DNA of 64,000 bases from Paracoccus luteus (GTDB lineage: Bacteria; Pseudomonadota; Alphaproteobacteria; Rhodobacterales; Rhodobacteraceae), in assembly GCF_004522155.1 (NCBI RefSeq), contig NZ_SDEA01000004.1:62001-126000 (forward strand), in the 5' to 3' direction. The notes beneath the pieces are model-generated. The model had not been told where the DNA came from and did not search any database. It was given only the letters and a program-made list of their open reading frames with translations. The translations under genes were made by a program, and so were the position numbers. Below are positions 33,669-41,932 of the stretch, piece after piece; the first letter of the stretch is position 1, and each line of letters begins with the position of its first letter.

Positions 33669-34463
33669 TCAGCCCTCGTCCGATCCGGCGGCCATGCGGA
33701 TCGCCGCGTCGGTCGCGGCCTGCATCGCCCGGCGGATGCTGGCGTCGAACCCTGCCGCGCGCGCCGCGTCGATCCCGGCGGCGGTCGTTCCGGCGTAATC
33801 GAGATAGGCCGCCACCAGCGCGGGCGCGTCCGCGATGCGACCCTGCAGCAGTTGCCCGCCGTCGCAGACGACAGCCTCGGCCGCGCGCCACGCGATTGCG
33901 TCGGCCACCCCCTCGCCCCGCAGGAAATCGGCCAGCGCCACCGCCATCAGCGCCGGATAGGCCGCGCCCGATCCCGGGACGGCGGTCATCAGGGCGATCT
34001 GGCGTTCGTCCGCCAGCTCATCCTCGGTGCCGATCGCGGACAGCAGCCACGCCACCGTTGCGCGGTCCTGGTCCGTGACTGCCGGGCCAGCCATCCACGG
34101 CGAATAGGACCGGCCGATCTCGGCCGCGGCATTGGGCATGGCGCGGACGATGCGTCCCCCGCAGGCGGCCAGCTGGTCAAGGCTGACGCCCGCCATGAAC
34201 GACACGACCAGCCGGCCGGGCGCATGCAGCCGCAGCGCCGGCCAGTCCTGCGGCCGCACCGAGACGACGACCACGTCGCTGGCGACGACCAGATCATCCG
34301 TGTCGCTGGCCCAGACCACGTCCGCATGGCCGTGATAATCGGCGCGCGGCCCGCTGCGGTTCGCCAGCACAAGATCGGACGGCCGCACCATCCCGCGCCC
34401 CAGCAGCTGCGCGCCCAGCGCCGACCCCAGCCAGCCGGTCGCCCCGATGATGCCGACCCTCAT
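33669..34463 (-). CDS. Pyrroline-5-carboxylate reductase-like protein
   Basis: A 264-residue NAD(P)-dependent reductase of the ProC fold. The Rossmann motif is VGIIGATGWLGSALGAQLL; the family core is RIVRAMPNAAAEIGRSYSPW and LMTAVPGSGAAYPALMAVALADF. The usual GxGxxG is GATGWLG, and the dimer helix is shorter than in housekeeping ProC, so it may act on another imine. It overlaps the DddQ-like gene by 4 bp. Reduction of pyrroline-2-carboxylate from the adjacent hydroxyproline cluster is possible but unproven. Confidence 0.78.
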   Translation of the reverse strand: MRVGIIGATGWLGSALGAQLLGRGMVRPSDLVLANRSGPRADYHGHADVVWASDTDDLVVASDVVVVSVRPQDWPALRLHAPGRLVVSFMAGVSLDQLAACGGRIVRAMPNAAAEIGRSYSPWMAGPAVTDQDRATVAWLLSAIGTEDELADERQIALMTAVPGSGAAYPALMAVALADFLRGEGVADAIAWRAAEAVVCDGGQLLQGRIADAPALVAAYLDYAGTTAAGIDAARAAGFDASIRRAMQAATDAAIRMAAGSDEG

Positions 34464-35071
34464 GCCGCCCCCGCGCCGTCGTTCCACAGCGCCCACAGCG
34501 CCAGCAGCGGCGTGTCGCCGCTGCGCATCGTGTGCCAGATGCCGGGCGGGTTATAGAACGAGCCGCCGACGCCCGGCGAGAACCAGTCGCCGTCGCCCTG
34601 CCGGAACTCTCCGTCCGACAGCACCAGATAGGTTTCCTCGGGGGCATGGGTGTGGTCGGGATAGCGGACATGCGGCGCCAGCAGCGACACGCCGATCCAG
34701 ATGTCCGAACGCGGCTCGATCCCGCCCGGCCCGATGAACATCGCGTTGGCGTGGGATGTGGGAAAGTTGCGGCTGGCCGTGCCGTCCGGGTCCGCCCGTG
34801 TGCGCCAGACCAGCAGCGGCGCCACGTCCCGAAAGGCGTGGGCCAGCGGGCCGACCGCAGGATGGTCCGCCAAAGACGCAAGCAGCGGATCGAGATGCGC
34901 GCAAACCGGCAGGCGGGCAGCGGGGGCGCGGCCGTGAGGTTCGACCCGGTGGCTGGCCGCCGCGATCCGGCGCAGCGACGCCCGCGCCCGGTCGCAGATG
35001 GCGTGCCGTTCAAGGGCGCCCAGCGCCGCGTCGAGAAAGCCTTGCAGTTGCGGGTTGCGCGGATCGGTCAT
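34460..35071 (-). CDS. dddQ: Cupin dimethylsulfoniopropionate lyase, DddQ-like
   Basis: A 203-residue cupin. Residues Y137, H140, H142, E146 and Y148 (in RYPDHTHAPEETY) and H180 (NPPGIWHTM) reproduce the spacing of DddQ active-site residues Tyr120, His123, His125, Glu129, Tyr131 and His163 as I recall them from the Ruegeria enzyme. DddQ binds a divalent metal and splits DMSP into dimethyl sulfide and acrylate. Length matches the family. The neighbours, a betaine-type ABC importer and a TetR regulator transcribed divergently, fit DMSP or related onium-compound use. No acrylate-handling gene is in the window. Confidence 0.75.
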   Translation of the reverse strand: MTDPRNPQLQGFLDAALGALERHAICDRARASLRRIAAASHRVEPHGRAPAARLPVCAHLDPLLASLADHPAVGPLAHAFRDVAPLLVWRTRADPDGTASRNFPTSHANAMFIGPGGIEPRSDIWIGVSLLAPHVRYPDHTHAPEETYLVLSDGEFRQGDGDWFSPGVGGSFYNPPGIWHTMRSGDTPLLALWALWNDGAGAA

Positions 35072-35193
35072 CGTTGTCTCCCTGGCTCATGCCCGCGGCG
35101 GGCGGATAGCGGGCGCGCCGGGCTGGACGGCGACGATGCCACGCGGCTGATCCCCGGAAGGCTGCCGCCCCTCGCGGGTCAGCGTGAGGGAAC

Positions 35194-35251
35194 TGTTCAC
35201 ATCCGTCAAGAACGTGGATCGGAAAGAACAATCAATGTATCCGGGTGAACA
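35194..35251. promoter_or_regulatory. Inverted TGTTCAC/GTGAACA pair upstream of the TetR gene
   Basis: TGTTCAC at 35194-35200 and its exact complement GTGAACA at 35245-35251 lie 44 bp apart in the 221-bp gap between the dddQ-like and TetR genes. They could be operator half-sites for a looped or paired dimer. The AT-rich stretch aacaattttcg beside the right copy may hold a promoter. Confidence 0.35.
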
Positions 35252-35292
35252 ATTTTCGTTGCCAAAGGCCCGATCCGCGCTATCGTGCCTCC

Positions 35293-35970
35293 ATGACGAC
35301 GACCCTGCCCCCTGCGCCCAGACGCGCCAAGGAACGCGGCTCACGCGAGTTGTGGCTGGACGCGGCCTATCAGGCGCTGATCGAAAGCGGTGTGGACAGC
35401 GTCCGGGTGCTGCTGCTGTCCGACCGCCTGAAACTGTCGCGGACCAGCTTTTACTGGTTCTTCGAGACGCGCGAGGAACTGCTCGAGGCCCTTTTGCAGC
35501 GGTGGGAGCGGACCAACACGCACGGGCTGGTGTCGGCCACCGAATCCTATGCCGAAAGCCCGGCCGAGGGGGTGCTGAACCTTCTGTCGTGCTTTATCAT
35601 GGGCGAACAGTTCGACGCCCGGTTCGAGTTCGCGGTCCGCAGCTGGGCGCTGCAGTCCGACGACACGATGGACCGCGTGCGCCGCGCCGACGAGTCGCGG
35701 ATGGCGGCGCTGCGCGCGATGCTGACCCGCTTTGGCTATGACGAGGTGGACGCCGACGTGCGCGCCCGGACCATCTATCTGGTCCAGATCGGCTATATCT
35801 CGATGCAGACGCGCGAGACGGTGGAAACCCGGCTGTCGCGGGTGCCGACCTATGTCCGCATCTATACCGGGACCGAGCCGACGCCCAGCGAGATGGCGCG
35901 GTTCGCGGCGCCGTTCGGCGTTGCCCGCAGCGGCGGCCCGCCCATGCAGATAAAAAGCGGCGCAGGCTAG
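35293..35970 (+). CDS. TetR/AcrR-family transcriptional regulator
   Basis: A 225-residue regulator. The helix-turn-helix is at residues 17-65 (SRELWLDAAYQALIESGVDSVRVLLLSDRLKLSRTSFYWFFETREELLEALL), with the typical SFYWFF ending. The C-terminal ligand domain (residues 80-210) has no family-wide features. It lies between the divergent dddQ-like operon and proXWV, so it probably controls one or both. The start at 35293 is chosen because it places the helix-turn-helix at the usual distance. Confidence 0.9.
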   Translation: MTTTLPPAPRRAKERGSRELWLDAAYQALIESGVDSVRVLLLSDRLKLSRTSFYWFFETREELLEALLQRWERTNTHGLVSATESYAESPAEGVLNLLSCFIMGEQFDARFEFAVRSWALQSDDTMDRVRRADESRMAALRAMLTRFGYDEVDADVRARTIYLVQIGYISMQTRETVETRLSRVPTYVRIYTGTEPTPSEMARFAAPFGVARSGGPPMQIKSGAG

Positions 35971-36048
35971 GTCGGCCGCCCGCGCGGCCACCGGCGCCCC
36001 AGAGCCCGCCGGTCGCCGCCCCAACGGCTCTGGATGATGGGAGAGGAA

Positions 36049-37059
36049 ATGCGCGACATCCTGACTTTGACGGCCCTTGGCACGGCCCTTGGCCTGGCGC
36101 TTGCCGCCACCCCGGCGCTGGCCCAGGAGGAATGCGGCGACCTGTCGCTGTCCAACATGAACTGGCAAAGCGCCGAGGTGCTGGCCGCGATGGACCAGTT
36201 CATCCTGAACAACGGCTATGGCTGCAACGCCGAGATCGTGGCCGGCGACACCGTGCCCTCGATCACCTCGCTGATCGAACGCGGCCGCCCCGAGGTGGTG
36301 CCCGAGGCGTGGATCAACCTGCTGCCCGACCTGGTGGAACAGGCCAAGGCCGACGGAAAGATCGTCTATGGCGCCAGCGCGCTGAGCGATGGCGGCCAGC
36401 AGGGCTGGTATATCCCGAAATACATGGCCGACGCCCATCCCGACGTGCTGACCATCCCCGACCTGCTGAAGCATCCCGAGATGTTCCCCGACCCCGAGAA
36501 CCCCTCGCGCGGGGCGATCTACAACGGGCAGGAGGGTTGGGGCGGCACCATCGTCACCTCGCAGATGTTCAAGGCCTATGGCGCGGATGCCGCGGGATGG
36601 AACCTGATCGACACCGGATCGGCCGCGGGCCTGGACGGCGCCATCGCGCGCGCCTATGAAAACCAGCAGCCGATCGTCGCCTTTTACTGGGAACCGACGG
36701 CGCTGCTGGGCAAATACGACATGGTGCGCCTGCAGCACGGGGTTCCGCTGGATGACGCGGAATGGGAACGCTGCTCGTCCAACGCGGAATGCGCCGATCC
36801 CAAGCCGAACGACTGGAAGGCGGATGTCGTCTATACGCTGATCGCCGCGGATTTCGCCAAGCGCGCCCCGGCGGGGGTCATGGATTACCTCAACAAGCGG
36901 TCCTGGACGAACGAGACGGTCAACAGCCTGATGGCGTGGATGACCGACAACCAGGCCACCGGCGAGGACGGGGCGCGTGAGTTCCTGCGCACCCAGCCCG
37001 ACCTGTGGAAGCAGTGGGTGTCCCCGGAGGCGGCCGAAAAGATCGAAGCCGCCCTTTGA
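36049..37059 (+). CDS. proX: Glycine betaine/onium ABC transporter substrate-binding protein
   Basis: A 336-residue periplasmic OpuAC/ProX-family protein. The signal peptide ends at ALAQ (LGLALAATPALA). The mature part has LSLSNMNWQSAEVLAAMDQFILNNGYGCNAEIVAGDTVPSITSLIERGRPEVVPEAW and aromatic residues (W, Y, F) of the cation-pi box, as in WEPTALLGKYDMVRL. The start at 36049 follows GGGAGAGG; two upstream ATGs contain or precede that SD. It heads the proXWV operon; the ligand may be betaine, DMSP or another quaternary compound. Confidence 0.93.
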   Translation: MRDILTLTALGTALGLALAATPALAQEECGDLSLSNMNWQSAEVLAAMDQFILNNGYGCNAEIVAGDTVPSITSLIERGRPEVVPEAWINLLPDLVEQAKADGKIVYGASALSDGGQQGWYIPKYMADAHPDVLTIPDLLKHPEMFPDPENPSRGAIYNGQEGWGGTIVTSQMFKAYGADAAGWNLIDTGSAAGLDGAIARAYENQQPIVAFYWEPTALLGKYDMVRLQHGVPLDDAEWERCSSNAECADPKPNDWKADVVYTLIAADFAKRAPAGVMDYLNKRSWTNETVNSLMAWMTDNQATGEDGAREFLRTQPDLWKQWVSPEAAEKIEAAL

Positions 37060-37074
37060 CCTCATGAACCACGC

Positions 37075-37098
37075 GCCGCGGGCTGCCCTGCCCGCGGC
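37075..37098 (+). terminator. Intercistronic hairpin between proX and proW
   Basis: GCCGCGGGC pairs with GCCCGCGGC (9 bp) around a 6-nt loop, 15 bases after the proX stop. It likely protects the proX mRNA and limits read-through, the same layout as in the hydroxyproline transporter operon. Confidence 0.65.
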
Positions 37099-37136
37099 CC
37101 ACCCGCGCGATCAGGATGCGCCAAGGCGGAGTCGGG

Positions 37137-38027
37137 ATGCCGGACTGGATCAACAGCTTTCCTCAGATGAACGAGGAGACCCTGCGCAACCTCAAGCGGG
37201 TCATCGACGACGGGTTCCGGGAGTTCACCCGCAGCTATGGCACGATGATCGAGGGCATCTTCGACCCGCTGCGGCAGATGCTGATCCACGCCGAACGGCT
37301 GATGCTGGGCATGCCCTGGCCGCTGACCCTGCTGATCCTGGGCGTGCTGGCCTGGCTGGGCAGCCGCAGCGTCCGGCTGACCGCGGCCAGCGTCCTGACG
37401 CTGGCCGCCATCGGCTATTTCGGGATGTGGGATGATACCATGCGCACGGTCGCCATGATCCTCGTCTGCACGCTGGTGGCCATCGCGGTCGGCATCCCGC
37501 TGGGCATCCTGATGGCGCGGTCGGACCGGGTGCAGTCGTGGCTGAACCCGATGCTGGACGTCATGCAGACCATGCCCAGCTTTGTCTATCTGATCCCGGT
37601 CGTCATGCTGCTGGGCATCGGCCGCGTGGCGGGCATGATCGCCGTCGTCGTCTATGCCCTGCCGCCCATCGTGCGGCTGACGAACCTGGGCGTGCGCGAG
37701 GTCGACCCCGAGGTGATCGAGGCCGCCGACGCCTTCGGCTCGTCCGCGTGGCAAAAGCTGTGGAACGTCCAGATGCCGCTGGCTTTGCCGACGATCATGG
37801 CGGGGATCAACCAGACCATCATGATGGCGCTGGCGATGGTGGTCATCGCCTCGATGATCGGGGTGCAGGGGCTGGGACAGCCGGTGCTGCGCGCGATTTC
37901 AAACCAGTATTTCACGCTGGGCATGTTCAACGGCTTTGCCATCGTCGGCATCGCCATCATCTTCGACCGCATCAGCCAGGCCTTTGGCCGCCGTCTGCAG
38001 AAACACCGCGGGGGCCATGATGTCTGA
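37137..38027 (+). CDS. proW: Glycine betaine/onium ABC transporter permease
   Basis: A 296-residue ProW/OpuAB-type permease. A long N-terminal amphipathic part precedes PWPLTLLILGVLAWLGSRSVRL. The transmembrane domain holds MQTMPSFVYLIPVVMLLGIGRVAGMIAVVVYALPPIVRLTNLG, and the EAA loop is EAADAFGSSAWQKLWNVQMPLALPTIMAGINQTIMMALAMVVIASMIG. The ATG at 37137 follows GGCGGAG. It overlaps proV by 11 bp. Confidence 0.95.
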   Translation: MPDWINSFPQMNEETLRNLKRVIDDGFREFTRSYGTMIEGIFDPLRQMLIHAERLMLGMPWPLTLLILGVLAWLGSRSVRLTAASVLTLAAIGYFGMWDDTMRTVAMILVCTLVAIAVGIPLGILMARSDRVQSWLNPMLDVMQTMPSFVYLIPVVMLLGIGRVAGMIAVVVYALPPIVRLTNLGVREVDPEVIEAADAFGSSAWQKLWNVQMPLALPTIMAGINQTIMMALAMVVIASMIGVQGLGQPVLRAISNQYFTLGMFNGFAIVGIAIIFDRISQAFGRRLQKHRGGHDV

Positions 38028-39045
38028 GCCGCTGGCGATCGAGATCCGCAATCTTTACAAGATCTTCGGCGCCCGTCCGCGCGCGCATGTGGACGCCGTC
38101 CGGCAAGGCATGACCAAGGCCCAGCTGAACGAACGGCACCGCCACGTCCTGGGGCTGCGCGACATCAACCTGTCGGTCGCCCCCGGCAGCATCCAGGTCG
38201 TCATGGGCCTGTCGGGGTCTGGCAAATCGACGCTGATCCGCCACATCAACCGCCTGATCGAGCCGACGGTCGGCGAGATCGTGATCGACGGGCGCGATGT
38301 CGTCACCATGACGCCCGCCGAACTGCGCCGGTTCCGCCGGCTTCAGACCGCGATGGTGTTCCAGAAATTCGCGCTGCTGCCGCACCGCACGGTTCTGGAC
38401 AACGTGTCCTATGGGCTCGAGGTGCAGGGCGTGGCCCGCGCCGACCGTCACCGCACCGCGATGCGCTGGGTTCAGCGGGTCGGGCTGGGCGGGTATGAGA
38501 CGCGCTATCCCAGCCAGTTGTCGGGCGGCATGCAGCAACGCGTGGGCCTGGCGCGGGCACTGGCCAACGACGCGCCGATCCTGCTGATGGACGAGGCCTA
38601 TTCGGCGCTGGACCCGCTGATCCGCCATGACATGCAGACCGTCCTGCTGGACCTGCAGAAAGAGGTCCGCAAAACGATCGTCTTCATCACCCACGACTTT
38701 GACGAGGCCCTGCGCATCGGGGACCGCATCGCGCTGCTGCGCGACGGCTCGATCATCCAGCAGGGCACCGGGCAGGAAATGGTGCTGCGCCCGGCCGACG
38801 ACTATGTGTCCAGCTTTGTCCAGCATGTGGACCGCGCCCGGATCGTTCGGGTGGATTCCGTGATGCTGCCGCTGACGGACGATGCCGGCGGCCCGCGCGT
38901 CGGTGCCACGACCAGCCTGGGCGAGGCGATCCGCACCATGTCGGCCGAGGGTAGCGACCGCGTGACGGTCCTTGACGAGGGTGGACGCCCGGTCGGGACG
39001 GTGCCGATGACCCGCGCCGTGGCCGTGGCCGCCGGCGGCAGCTGA
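38017..39045 (+). CDS. proV: Glycine betaine/onium ABC transporter ATP-binding protein with CBS-type tail
   Basis: A 342-residue ProV/OpuAA ATPase. Walker A is GLSGSGKSTLIRH, signature QLSGGMQQRVGLARAL, Walker B ILLMDEAYSALDP, switch FITHDFDEALRIGDRI. The C-terminal segment (from about residue 290) has one CBS-like unit (IRTMSAEGSDRVTVLDEGGRPVGTVPM), the region that senses ionic strength in OpuA systems; it is shorter than the two-CBS form of E. coli ProV. Tandem ATGs at 38017 and 38020 are both possible starts. Its last 150 bases are the first unit of a tandem repeat. Confidence 0.94.
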   Translation: MMSEPLAIEIRNLYKIFGARPRAHVDAVRQGMTKAQLNERHRHVLGLRDINLSVAPGSIQVVMGLSGSGKSTLIRHINRLIEPTVGEIVIDGRDVVTMTPAELRRFRRLQTAMVFQKFALLPHRTVLDNVSYGLEVQGVARADRHRTAMRWVQRVGLGGYETRYPSQLSGGMQQRVGLARALANDAPILLMDEAYSALDPLIRHDMQTVLLDLQKEVRKTIVFITHDFDEALRIGDRIALLRDGSIIQQGTGQEMVLRPADDYVSSFVQHVDRARIVRVDSVMLPLTDDAGGPRVGATTSLGEAIRTMSAEGSDRVTVLDEGGRPVGTVPMTRAVAVAAGGS

Positions 39046-39324
39046 GGCGTCGCCGCCGCGGCCGGCCGGGGCAAGGCGATCCGCACCATGTCGGCCGAGG
39101 GGACCGACCGCGTGACGGTCCTTGACGAGGGCGGACGCCCGGTCGGGACGGTTCCGATGACCCGCGCCGTGGCCGTGGCCGCCGGCGGAAGCTGAGGCGT
39201 CGCGGCCGCGACCGGCCGGGGCAAGGCAATCCGCAGCACGTCGGCCGAGGGGGCCGCCCGCGTGACGGTCCTGGACGAGGGCGGACGCTTGGCCGGGACG
39301 GTTCCGATGACCCGCGCCGTGGTA
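38897..39324 (+). repeat. proV: 150-bp tandem repeat duplicating the 3' end of proV
   Basis: Units start at 38897, 39047 and 39197; the third fades at about 39324. Unit 1 is the last 49 codons of proV with its stop. Units 2 and 3 keep the same frame and re-encode AIRTMSAEGTDRVTVLDEGG and a diverged AIRSTSAEGAARVTVLDEGG. Unit 2 ends, like proV, with GGS and TGA. The unit is exactly 50 codons. Differences are scattered single bases, with unit 3 most diverged. The remaining gap to 39542 shows no gene. I see no SD for separate translation of the extra units. Confidence 0.9.
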
Positions 39325-39542
39325 GTGGGACGGCAGGGCGCAGGGGCGGCGCGGGCGGCGCGACGTGCGGCATCGTCGCAGGGGGCGCCCGCGCCCCGGC
39401 CGCCACGGCATCTGCCGCTGAACCGTATTGCGCCGTCCGGGGGCGATGAGGCTGCCTGTCCATAAAGGCAGGTTGCCCGGGTTCCGGGGGTGCCTTATCC
39501 GAGATCGAGGCTTTATTCCATTTCAACGGCGGCGGTTGATTC

Positions 39543-41744
39543 ATGGCTACACTTACCGGCTTTTCCATGCCTTCGGTCATCGATCTTTCGGCGGGACATG
39601 TTCCTTTCACCATCAGCGCCAGCGCGGTTGATCCCGATGGAATTGGTCGGGTCATCGTGTGGTTCGACCGGGATGTGACCTATAATTTCGGCAGCTCATC
39701 CACGGGCGGCACGTGGTCGCTTTTCGGGTTCTATGGAATCTACGATTCCTGGGCCGACGGTTCAGCCTCCGAGCAGCATTCGTTTCTCTCGACCAATTCC
39801 TCGGGCCGGGTCGATATCCTGCGCATCACCGTCGAAGACCGTCTGGGCAACGAGACAACCTACACCACCGACGACCTGCGGACCCTGGGTTTCATGACCG
39901 GGTTCGACATCGTCGGCTCGGCCCCCGCCCCGATCCAGGGCGCTTATGCGCGGGTGTCCGTGAACGACTCGATCCAGATCACCGAGGGCACCAGCCGCAC
40001 GATTGACCTGGGCTTCCTGAACCTCACCAACCATTCCTTTCAGTGGGAGTATTCCACCACCACGGCCGGCGGCACGGCATCGGCCAGCGATCTGGGCGCG
40101 ACTTCGGGCAGCGGCAGCATGTCGATATGGTCCACCTCGCCCGTGACCCGCGGCACCTCGATTTCCATTTCCGCGCTGCAGGATGGCATCCGGGAGGCGA
40201 CGGAAACCGGCTATCTCACCATCCGGCTGGTGGGCGGCCTGACGTTCGACGACGGCGGCACGATGCGGGTCATCCGCATCGACGTGATCGACGACAACAT
40301 GACGACCGGCGGCGCGGGCAACGACCGGTTGCGCGGCACGGCGGCGGCCGAAACCCTGGCGGGTGGCATGGGCAATGACACCTATCACGTCACCGCCGGC
40401 GACCGGGTGGTCGAGGCGGCGAACGCCGGCATCGACACCGTGCACAGCGCCCTGACCCGCTGGCTGGACCCGAATGTCGAGAACCTGACGCTGACCGGGA
40501 CCGCCGCGATCAACGGCACGGGCAACGCGCTGGCCAACATGATCCGTGGCAATGCCGCGGCGAACCTGCTGAACGGCGGCGCGGGGGCCGACACGCTGGC
40601 GGGCGGTCTGGGCAACGACATCTATGTCGTGGACGGCGCCGACACGGTCGTCGAGACGCTGAACGGCGGCACCGATCTTGTGCAAAGCGCGGGCGGCCTG
40701 ACGCTGGCCGCCAATGTCGAGAACCTGACCCTGACGGGCGCGGCAAACGTCGCGGGCGTGGGCAACGCGCTGGCCAACGTGATCCGCGGCAATGCCGGCA
40801 TGAACCGGCTGGACGGCACGACCGGCGCCGACACGCTGGCAGGCGGCCTGGGCGATGACACCTATGTCACCGACGGCGGCGACACCATCGTCGAGGGGGC
40901 GAACGGCGGCATGGACCGGGTGCTCAGCTCGGCGTCGATCCGGCTGGCGGCCAACGTGGAAACGCTGGTGCTGACCGGCGGCGGCGCGATCAGCGGCACG
41001 GGCAACCTGCTGGCGAACGCGATCACCGGCAATGCGGCGGCCAACGCCCTGTCAGGGGACGCGGGCGACGACACGCTGACCGGCGGCGCGGGCGCGGACA
41101 CGCTGACCGGCGGGGCGGGCCGCGACGTTCTGGCGGGCGGCGCGGGCAATGACGTGCTGGTCACCGACGGCCACGACATGCTGGTCGAACATGCCGGCGG
41201 CGGCGTCGATGAGGTGCGCTCAACAGCCTCGCTGCGGCTGGGCGCGAACCTTGAACATCTGGCGCTGACCGGGACCGCCGCCATCAACGGCACCGGCAAC
41301 GCGCTGGCCAATGCGATCACCGGAAATGCGGCGGCCAACATCCTGTCAGGCGACGCGGGCAACGACAGCCTGAGCGGCGGCGCCGGGGCCGACTCGCTGA
41401 TCGGCGGCGCGGGGCGCGACATGCTGATCGGCGGCCTGGGCGCCGACCGCTTTGTGTTCAATGCCGCGTCCGAAAGCGGGCTGGATTTCCACCGCGACGT
41501 GGTGGCCGACTTTGCCCGCGGCAGCGATCTGATCGACCTGCGCGGCATCGACGCCAACGGCGCGCTGGCGGGCAATCAGGCCTTTGCCTTTGGCGGCGCG
41601 ACGGCGGTGCGCAACGGGGTGTGGTATGCCGACATCGGCGCGGACATGGTCGTGCGCGGCGATGTCAACGGCGACGGCGTTCGCGACTTCGAGATGCAGC
41701 TGCGCGGCGTCGGCGCACTGTCGGCCGCCGATTTTCTGCTGTGA
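39543..41744 (+). CDS. RTX calcium-binding repeat protein, probably type I secreted
   Basis: A 733-residue acidic protein without a Sec signal. The first 260 residues include a Calx-beta-like stretch (SISISALQDGIREATETGYLTIRLVGG). From about residue 258 come RTX nonapeptides (GGAGNDRL, GGMGNDTYHV, GGLGNDIYVVDG, GGAGADTLTGGAGRDVLAGGAGND) inside four or five long modules of about 78 residues with NVENLTLTG and INGTGNALANxIxGN. The C-terminus (VGALSAADFLL) resembles type I secretion signals. Ca2+ should fold it outside the cell. No HlyB/HlyD/TolC genes are adjacent. Function (adhesin, surface layer or enzyme carrier) is unknown. Confidence 0.88.
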   Translation: MATLTGFSMPSVIDLSAGHVPFTISASAVDPDGIGRVIVWFDRDVTYNFGSSSTGGTWSLFGFYGIYDSWADGSASEQHSFLSTNSSGRVDILRITVEDRLGNETTYTTDDLRTLGFMTGFDIVGSAPAPIQGAYARVSVNDSIQITEGTSRTIDLGFLNLTNHSFQWEYSTTTAGGTASASDLGATSGSGSMSIWSTSPVTRGTSISISALQDGIREATETGYLTIRLVGGLTFDDGGTMRVIRIDVIDDNMTTGGAGNDRLRGTAAAETLAGGMGNDTYHVTAGDRVVEAANAGIDTVHSALTRWLDPNVENLTLTGTAAINGTGNALANMIRGNAAANLLNGGAGADTLAGGLGNDIYVVDGADTVVETLNGGTDLVQSAGGLTLAANVENLTLTGAANVAGVGNALANVIRGNAGMNRLDGTTGADTLAGGLGDDTYVTDGGDTIVEGANGGMDRVLSSASIRLAANVETLVLTGGGAISGTGNLLANAITGNAAANALSGDAGDDTLTGGAGADTLTGGAGRDVLAGGAGNDVLVTDGHDMLVEHAGGGVDEVRSTASLRLGANLEHLALTGTAAINGTGNALANAITGNAAANILSGDAGNDSLSGGAGADSLIGGAGRDMLIGGLGADRFVFNAASESGLDFHRDVVADFARGSDLIDLRGIDANGALAGNQAFAFGGATAVRNGVWYADIGADMVVRGDVNGDGVRDFEMQLRGVGALSAADFLL

Positions 41745-41764
41745 CGCACGGCTGAACGCAGGTG

Positions 41765-41785
41765 CGCCCCCCAGCTCGGGGGGCG
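41765..41785 (+). terminator. Hairpin after the RTX gene
   Basis: CGCCCCCC pairs with GGGGGGCG across a 5-nt loop (AGCTC), 20 bases after the RTX stop. It is a likely terminator, although no T-run follows. Confidence 0.55.
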
Positions 41786-41868
41786 GCGCGTCATCGGACT
41801 TGTGCCGGGTTCCTGCGTGGTGGCGCGACTTTCGTCGAGGCGCGCGCTTCGGGCTGCACCATCCGCAA

Positions 41869-41884
41869 CATTGCTTACGCAATG
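41869..41884. promoter_or_regulatory. Inverted repeat upstream of a LysR gene
   Basis: CATTGC-TTAC-GCAATG lies 49 bp before the LysR start. Its inner part fits a LysR-type dyad (ATTGC-N4-GCAAT), so it may be an autoregulatory site. Confidence 0.4.
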
Positions 41885-41932
41885 CTGCTAGGCTGATCCC
41901 GGCACCCGCCCGTTGCTGCCGAAAGGATCATC

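Noticed and set aside
35341..37065. A 574-codon minus-strand frame over tetR and proX
   Set aside because: Shadow of two well-supported plus-strand genes; no domain is recognisable.
40300..41460. CRISPR-like or satellite repeat array
   Set aside because: The regularly spaced repeats are in frame and encode RTX modules; spacing and divergence do not fit CRISPR, and no cas genes are present.
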